A stretch of 64,000 bases of DNA from Nocardia aurantia. GTDB lineage: Bacteria > Actinomycetota > Actinomycetes > Mycobacteriales > Mycobacteriaceae. Below, one piece after another: positions 59,791 through 64,000 of the stretch. Location of the stretch: NCBI RefSeq assembly GCF_009604425.1, contig NZ_WEGI01000012.1, positions 1 to 64,000 of the forward strand, in the 5' to 3' direction. How positions within the stretch are numbered: position 1 is the first letter of the stretch; the number at the start of each line of letters is the position of its first letter. The notes under the pieces are model-generated. The model was not told the origin of the DNA. It searched no databases and saw only the letters and a program-made list of their open reading frames with translations. Position numbers and translations under genes: made by a program.

Positions 59791-62262
59791 TCACAACTTC
59801 ACCAGAGTGCGACTGTACTGCGGGATGAGGCGGATGGTGCCGGCGCTGCCGAAGTCGATGGTGACCGTCGCCACCGGGCCGAGTCCCTCGACCGCGACCA
59901 CCCGGCCCAGACCGTATTTGTCGTCGCTGACCCGGTCGCCGACGGCCAGGACCAGGCCAACGTTGTTGCGCTTCGGCACGGCCGAGGGGGCGGGACGGCG
60001 TTCGCCCTCGCCGCGGACGCCGGGCCGTGGGCCGGCGGACCAGCTGTCGCCGCGGGTCCAGTCCCGTTCCCCGCCGTCGTCCTCGCCGCGGCGCCGGAAC
60101 CCGCGGCTGCCCGGGGACGCCGCGGGCTCGAGCCGCTGCCAGTCGATCAGGTGCTGCGGAATCTCCTGGAGGAAGCGCGATTCCGGATTGGACACGGGCT
60201 GCCCCCAGCCCGAGCGGATCACCGCCCGGGTCAGATACAGGCGCCGGCGCGCCCGGGTGAGGCCCACATACGCCAGACGACGTTCTTCGGCCAGTTCGGT
60301 CGGATCGCCCAGGGCCCGCATGTGCGGGAACTGACCGTCCTCCCAGCCGGTCACGAACACCACCGGGAATTCCAGGCCCTTGGCGGTGTGCAGGGTCATC
60401 AGCGTGACCACGCCGGAGCCCTCGTCGGGGAGCTGGTCGGAGTCCGCGACCAGGGAGACCCGTTCCAGGAAGGCGGCCAGCGAGCCCGGATCCGGCTCGC
60501 CCTCGCCGGCCTCCGGCACCAGGCCCTCGGCCCGGGCGGCCTCGACGTCGTTGCGGGCCTCGGAACTGAATTCGCGAGCCACGCTGACCAATTCGTTCAG
60601 GTTGTCGAGGCGGGCGCCGTCCTGCGGATCGTCGGACGCCTCCAACTCGCCGCGATATCCGGTGCGGTCGAGGACGGCCTCCACCACGTTGCCCACATCG
60701 GGGAAGTCGAGATCGTCGCCGTCACCCGCGGCGCGGATCTCGTCGAGCAGGTCCACGAAGCCCGCGATGGCCCGCTGCGCGCGGGTGTTGAGCAGCGCGA
60801 CCTTGCCGTCGGCGGCCTCCCGCAGCGCCTGCGCGAATCCGATGTCGCGCTGTTCGGCGTGCACGGCCACGCAGGCCTCGGCCCGGTCGCCGATGCCGCG
60901 GCGGGGGGTGTTGAGGATGCGCCGCAGGCTCACCGCGTCGTCCGGATTCTCCAGCACCCGCAGATACGCGACGATGTCGCGCACCTCCTTGCGCTCGTAG
61001 AAGCGGACGCCGCCGACCACCTTGTACGGCAGGCCCATCCGGATGAAGATCTCCTCCAGGGCCCGGGAGTTGTTGTTGGTGCGGTAGAAGACCGCCACCT
61101 CGTTGTAGTTGTAGTCGCCGCCGTCGACCAGCCGGTCGATCTCGCGGGCCACGAACGCGGCCTCGTCGTGCTCGTTGTCGGCCACGTATCCGGTGATCAG
61201 GTCGCCGTCACCGGAATCGGTCCACAGCCGCTTGTCGCGCCGGCCCTCGTTGCGCGAGATGAGCGCGTTGGCCGCGGACAGGATGTGCTGGGTGGAGCGG
61301 TAATTCTGTTCCAGCAGAATGGTTTCCGCATCGGGGAAGTCGCGCTCGAACTCCTCGATGTTGCGGATGGTGGCGCCGCGGAAGGCGTAGATGGACTGGT
61401 CCGCGTCGCCGACCACGCACAGCTCGCTGGGCTCCACCTCGGAATCGGTGGTGTGATGACCGACGAGTTCGCGGACCAGCACGTACTGGGCGTGGTTGGT
61501 GTCCTGGTACTCGTCGACCAGGACGTGCCGGAAGCGGCGGCGGTAGTACTCGGCGACCGGCGGATGGTTCTGCAGCAGCGCGACCGTCTCGCCGATCAGA
61601 TCGTCGAAGTCCAGGGCGTTGGCCGCGCGCAGCCGGCGCTGGTACTCGCCGTAGACCCGGGCGACGATGCGCGGCAGCTCGCTCTCGTCGGACTCGGCGT
61701 CGGCGGCGGCCTGCGGCGGGTCGACGAGTTCGTTCTTGAGGTTGGAGATGGCGGTGGCCAGCAGCCGGGGCGTGTACTTCTTGGCGTCCAGATCGAGGTC
61801 GCGGCCGATCATCGCGAGCAGCCGGCGGGAGTCGTCGGCGTCGTAGATGGAGAAGTTGGAATTCAGGCCCGGCAGGAGTGCGGACTGGGTGCGGAGGATG
61901 CGGACGCAGCTGGAGTGGAACGTCGACACCCACATGCTCGCGGCGCGCGGGCCGATCAGCCCGGCGACACGCTCGCGCATCTCGGCGGCGGCCTTGTTGG
62001 TGAAGGTGATGGCCAGGATCTGGCCGGGGGTGACGCCGCGTGCGGCGAGCAGATAGGCGATGCGCCGGGTCAGGACGGCCGTCTTGCCGGAACCCGCGCC
62101 CGCCACGATGAGCAGCGGTGAGCCGGTGTGCACGACCGCGGACCGCTGCTGCGGGTTGAGCCCCTCCAGTAGCCGGTCGGCGCGTTCCTGGGCCTCTCGG
62201 GCACGGTCCTCGCGCCGGGCGTCGCGTGTCTGCTGATCCGTATCAACCACCGTCGTTTCCAT
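59791..62262 (-). CDS. UvrD/PcrA-type ATP-dependent DNA helicase
   Basis: 823 residues, superfamily 1A. LNPQQRSAVVHTGSPLLIVA and GAGSGKTAVLTRRIAYLL (Q motif, motif I), AITFTNKAAAEMRERV (Ia), VDEYQDTNHAQYVL (II), LEQNYRSTQHIL (IV), MTLHTAKGLEFPVVFVTGWE (V) and YVGLTRARRRLYLT (VI). A C-terminal Tudor-like tail (VGDRVSDDKYGLGRVVAVEG) is typical of PcrA/UvrD1, which binds RNA polymerase. Unwinds DNA in nucleotide excision repair and replication restart. Confidence 0.95.
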   Translation of the reverse strand: METTVVDTDQQTRDARREDRAREAQERADRLLEGLNPQQRSAVVHTGSPLLIVAGAGSGKTAVLTRRIAYLLAARGVTPGQILAITFTNKAAAEMRERVAGLIGPRAASMWVSTFHSSCVRILRTQSALLPGLNSNFSIYDADDSRRLLAMIGRDLDLDAKKYTPRLLATAISNLKNELVDPPQAAADAESDESELPRIVARVYGEYQRRLRAANALDFDDLIGETVALLQNHPPVAEYYRRRFRHVLVDEYQDTNHAQYVLVRELVGHHTTDSEVEPSELCVVGDADQSIYAFRGATIRNIEEFERDFPDAETILLEQNYRSTQHILSAANALISRNEGRRDKRLWTDSGDGDLITGYVADNEHDEAAFVAREIDRLVDGGDYNYNEVAVFYRTNNNSRALEEIFIRMGLPYKVVGGVRFYERKEVRDIVAYLRVLENPDDAVSLRRILNTPRRGIGDRAEACVAVHAEQRDIGFAQALREAADGKVALLNTRAQRAIAGFVDLLDEIRAAGDGDDLDFPDVGNVVEAVLDRTGYRGELEASDDPQDGARLDNLNELVSVAREFSSEARNDVEAARAEGLVPEAGEGEPDPGSLAAFLERVSLVADSDQLPDEGSGVVTLMTLHTAKGLEFPVVFVTGWEDGQFPHMRALGDPTELAEERRLAYVGLTRARRRLYLTRAVIRSGWGQPVSNPESRFLQEIPQHLIDWQRLEPAASPGSRGFRRRGEDDGGERDWTRGDSWSAGPRPGVRGEGERRPAPSAVPKRNNVGLVLAVGDRVSDDKYGLGRVVAVEGLGPVATVTIDFGSAGTIRLIPQYSRTLVKL

Positions 62263-62345
62263 CGCCCATCCACGCTACCGGCGAGCACCGACAGACACGA
62301 ACGAGCGGGGTGGCGCGGGCCGCCGCGAGACGGGCGGCCGCGGGC

Positions 62346-63437
62346 TCAATCGCGTTCGACGCCCAGGGAGATACCGCGCGAGGCCAGCCAGGGGAGCGGG
62401 TCGACCTTGTCGTTTCCGTTGAGCCACACCTCGAAATGGCAGTGCGGGCCGGTGGAGAAGCCGCGGTTGCCGACGGTGGCGATCTGATCGCCGGCCATGA
62501 CCCGCTGACCGACGGAGACGACCGCGGTGTCGACGTGGCCGTAGACCGTGACGGTGCCGTCGTCGTGCTTGAGCCGCACCCACATACCGAAACCGGAGGC
62601 GGGCCCGGCGTCGATCACGGTGCCGTCCTCGACGGCGTAGATCGGGGTGCCGATCGGTGCGGCGATGTCGACACCGAGATGCTCGGCGCCCCAACGGGTT
62701 CCGAAACCGGAGGTGAAGGTGCCGTTGGCGAACTTGGAGTAGAGGGGCCGCAGCTTCGCGTCTTCGATGGCGGCGAGGTCGGCGGCGAACTGCTGCCCGT
62801 GCTGCAGGATGTCCTGGAACTGACTGACATCGGCGGCGGGCGCGGCGTTGAGCACCTGCGGGGACTGCGCGTCGGCGGCGCCGGCGTCGGTGACGCTGAG
62901 CGCCTGCGCGGCGATCTCGTGGTGCTGGCCCCCCGCCTCGTAGTCGGCGGCGGAGGTGTGGTGCCCACCGGAGGAGGCCATCTCGGCCTGGCCGGCCGCG
63001 ACCACCGCGCCGGCGGCGACCGCCACCACGGCGGCCCGGCCCTTGAGCGAGGCGGGCGGGGCGGGGGTGCGATGCGCGCCGGAGCGCCGGCTCGCGCGGC
63101 CGCCACCGAGGCCGTCGCCGGGGCGGTGGTCGGGATCGAGCCGGTCGAGTTCGAAGGGCTGATCGACGGCCGCGTACTCGTAGTCCTCGTGGCCGGTGGC
63201 GGCGGGATCGTAGGTGTCCCAGGCGTTCCAGCTGCCGGAGTCCGGGCCGGCGGGATTCTCGGCGGGGGACCAGGCGTTCCGGTCGGCCGCGGCGGGGGCG
63301 CCGTAGGACTGCGCGGGGGCGCCACCGAAGGATTCCGCGCCACCGAAGTAAGGGTGGCTGTCGAAGGATTCTCCGTCACCGCGATAACGCCGGGCGGACT
63401 GTGCTCGATGGACGGGCTGAAGGGGGCGGGAGCTCAT
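62346..63437 (-). CDS. M23-family metalloendopeptidase (LytM domain), membrane-anchored
   Basis: 363 residues. A Gly/Ser/Tyr-rich cytoplasmic N-terminus (1-125), a single helix near 130-148 (RAAVVAVAAGAVVAAGQAEM), a coiled linker, and a C-terminal peptidase domain with GVDIAAPIGTPIYAVEDG (first zinc ligands) and STGPHCHFEVWLNG (HxH motif). It cleaves peptidoglycan cross-bridges or activates amidases during division. All zinc ligands are present, so it is probably active. Its long leader contains the CRP-type site. Confidence 0.92.
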   Translation of the reverse strand: MSSRPLQPVHRAQSARRYRGDGESFDSHPYFGGAESFGGAPAQSYGAPAAADRNAWSPAENPAGPDSGSWNAWDTYDPAATGHEDYEYAAVDQPFELDRLDPDHRPGDGLGGGRASRRSGAHRTPAPPASLKGRAAVVAVAAGAVVAAGQAEMASSGGHHTSAADYEAGGQHHEIAAQALSVTDAGAADAQSPQVLNAAPAADVSQFQDILQHGQQFAADLAAIEDAKLRPLYSKFANGTFTSGFGTRWGAEHLGVDIAAPIGTPIYAVEDGTVIDAGPASGFGMWVRLKHDDGTVTVYGHVDTAVVSVGQRVMAGDQIATVGNRGFSTGPHCHFEVWLNGNDKVDPLPWLASRGISLGVERD

Positions 63438-64000
63438 CGGCGCAGTCCTGTGAATCGAGGGTGGTTCGAGGGGGACGGTTCGCCCGCTGCGCGGCTCGCT
63501 GTCTGGCGGCTCGCTACCTGCGGAACGCGGTACTGCGTCAAGCCTGCCGTCCTCTCGTGTCCGAAAATCTGGTGTGGTGTTACGGGCTCGGCGGTGCATC
63601 GAACAGCGCTCCCGGACCCGGTACGACACCCTTGTCGTGACCGCGTTGTGACATCAATCGCTTCGACGGTAACGAAACGATTGCAGGGCGGCAAGCGCTA
63701 CGACCCCTCCATTCAAGCATGTGAGATTGATCACGGTAACAAACCGGAATATCACTGTGTGTGGGGGGCATCACGCGCGAACTCTTCCACTACCAGGCGT
63801 AGTAGACATCGGCCGAGTCGAACTTCCCCAGTTCTACCAGCCGCGTCTGAGCGGACCTACTCGCCGGTAGCGATGGCCAGCGGAAACTCCCTCCCGCCGA
63901 TGGCCCCGTGACCTGCGCCACTTAGCATGTATGTGGCTGATTTCCCATCCATGTCGCTGATTAAAGTCCGATCCGACCCGCCTCCGACGACGGGCCGCCA
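63438..64000 (-). other. Upstream region of the M23 endopeptidase gene
   Basis: 563 nt to the window edge with no supported gene. It contains the palindrome described separately, several short inverted repeats in a GC-rich leader of about 280 nt, and near 63929-63963 a direct repeat of the type ATGTNGCTGATT. No known riboswitch could be matched by eye. Confidence 0.4.
63721..63734 (-). promoter_or_regulatory. CRP-type binding site upstream of the endopeptidase gene
   Basis: GTGA-N6-TCAC, a perfect palindrome flanked by T at 63720, matches the actinobacterial CRP/GlxR consensus TGTGA-N6-TCACA. It lies about 285 nt upstream of the start codon. In mycobacteria CRP controls some resuscitation-promoting-factor and cell-wall hydrolase genes, so the position is meaningful. 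Confidence 0.55.

Noticed and set aside
63438..63720. Possible ydaO (cyclic di-AMP) riboswitch in the endopeptidase leader
   Set aside because: Such switches are known before cell-wall enzyme genes, but the core motifs are not visible by eye; covariance-model search would be needed.
1..64000. CRISPR array or complete insertion sequence
   Set aside because: No regularly spaced identical repeats with unique spacers and no transposase with terminal inverted repeats were seen; the tandem repeats found are inside coding genes.

Overview
The window is high-GC actinobacterial DNA, most likely from Nocardia or a close relative (inferred from gene content, not tested). Pointers are a large NRPS, a urea carboxylase/allophanate hydrolase cluster with actinobacterial nitrogen-control sites, an SCO2521-SCO2524-type gene set, an encapsulin/DyP pair, GTG/TTG starts and many 4-nt start/stop overlaps.

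Layout. 3-6684: 3' end of an NRPS gene (partial C, A, T, E, C and a truncated A-like tail) with a strong terminator, then a haloperoxidase-like stub. 6690-10055: a GDSL esterase diverging from a MarR regulator over a long inverted repeat, then an AbiEi/AbiEii-type toxin-antitoxin pair. 10129-18409: a nitrogen-scavenging cluster on the minus strand (permease, two urea carboxylase-associated proteins, a urea carboxylase-type carboxyltransferase, allophanate hydrolase) with a divergent TetR regulator. Both promoter regions carry the same set of palindromes and GlnR-like boxes. 18738-21769: MFS exporter, NUDIX hydrolase, small membrane protein.

21853-32702 is the most unusual part. It holds an EACC1-like small protein, a caspase fused to four FtsK/EccC-type P-loop modules, a divergent channel-like membrane protein, and a four-gene operon matching the SCO2521-2522-2523-2524 families, one of them a ParA-like protein with an altered P-loop. 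I read it as a candidate caspase-effector conflict or regulated cell-death system. The parts belong to known families; the assembly and its function are inference.

33102-37606: DyP peroxidase with a C-terminal encapsulin-loading tail coupled to its encapsulin shell, a cupin, folA, thyA and cobF. 37607-42574: a gene-poor, less GC-rich island with small membrane proteins, an HNH nuclease remnant and two degenerate tRNA-like sequences, probably a decayed mobile element.

42575-64000: mainly chromosomal genes: Fpg/Nei glycosylase (TTG start), type B carboxylesterase, DUF2630 protein, MocR/PdxR regulator with a divergent flavin-fold protein, a condensation-domain-like acyltransferase and a crotonase that both carry in-frame minisatellites, TetR plus AidB-like acyl-CoA dehydrogenase, YciI-like protein, SRPBCC-TIGR01777 fusion, pgi, gabD-type dehydrogenase, chorismate mutase, UvrD/PcrA helicase and an M23 endopeptidase with an upstream CRP-type site. 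All identifications come from reading motifs by eye; no database search was run.
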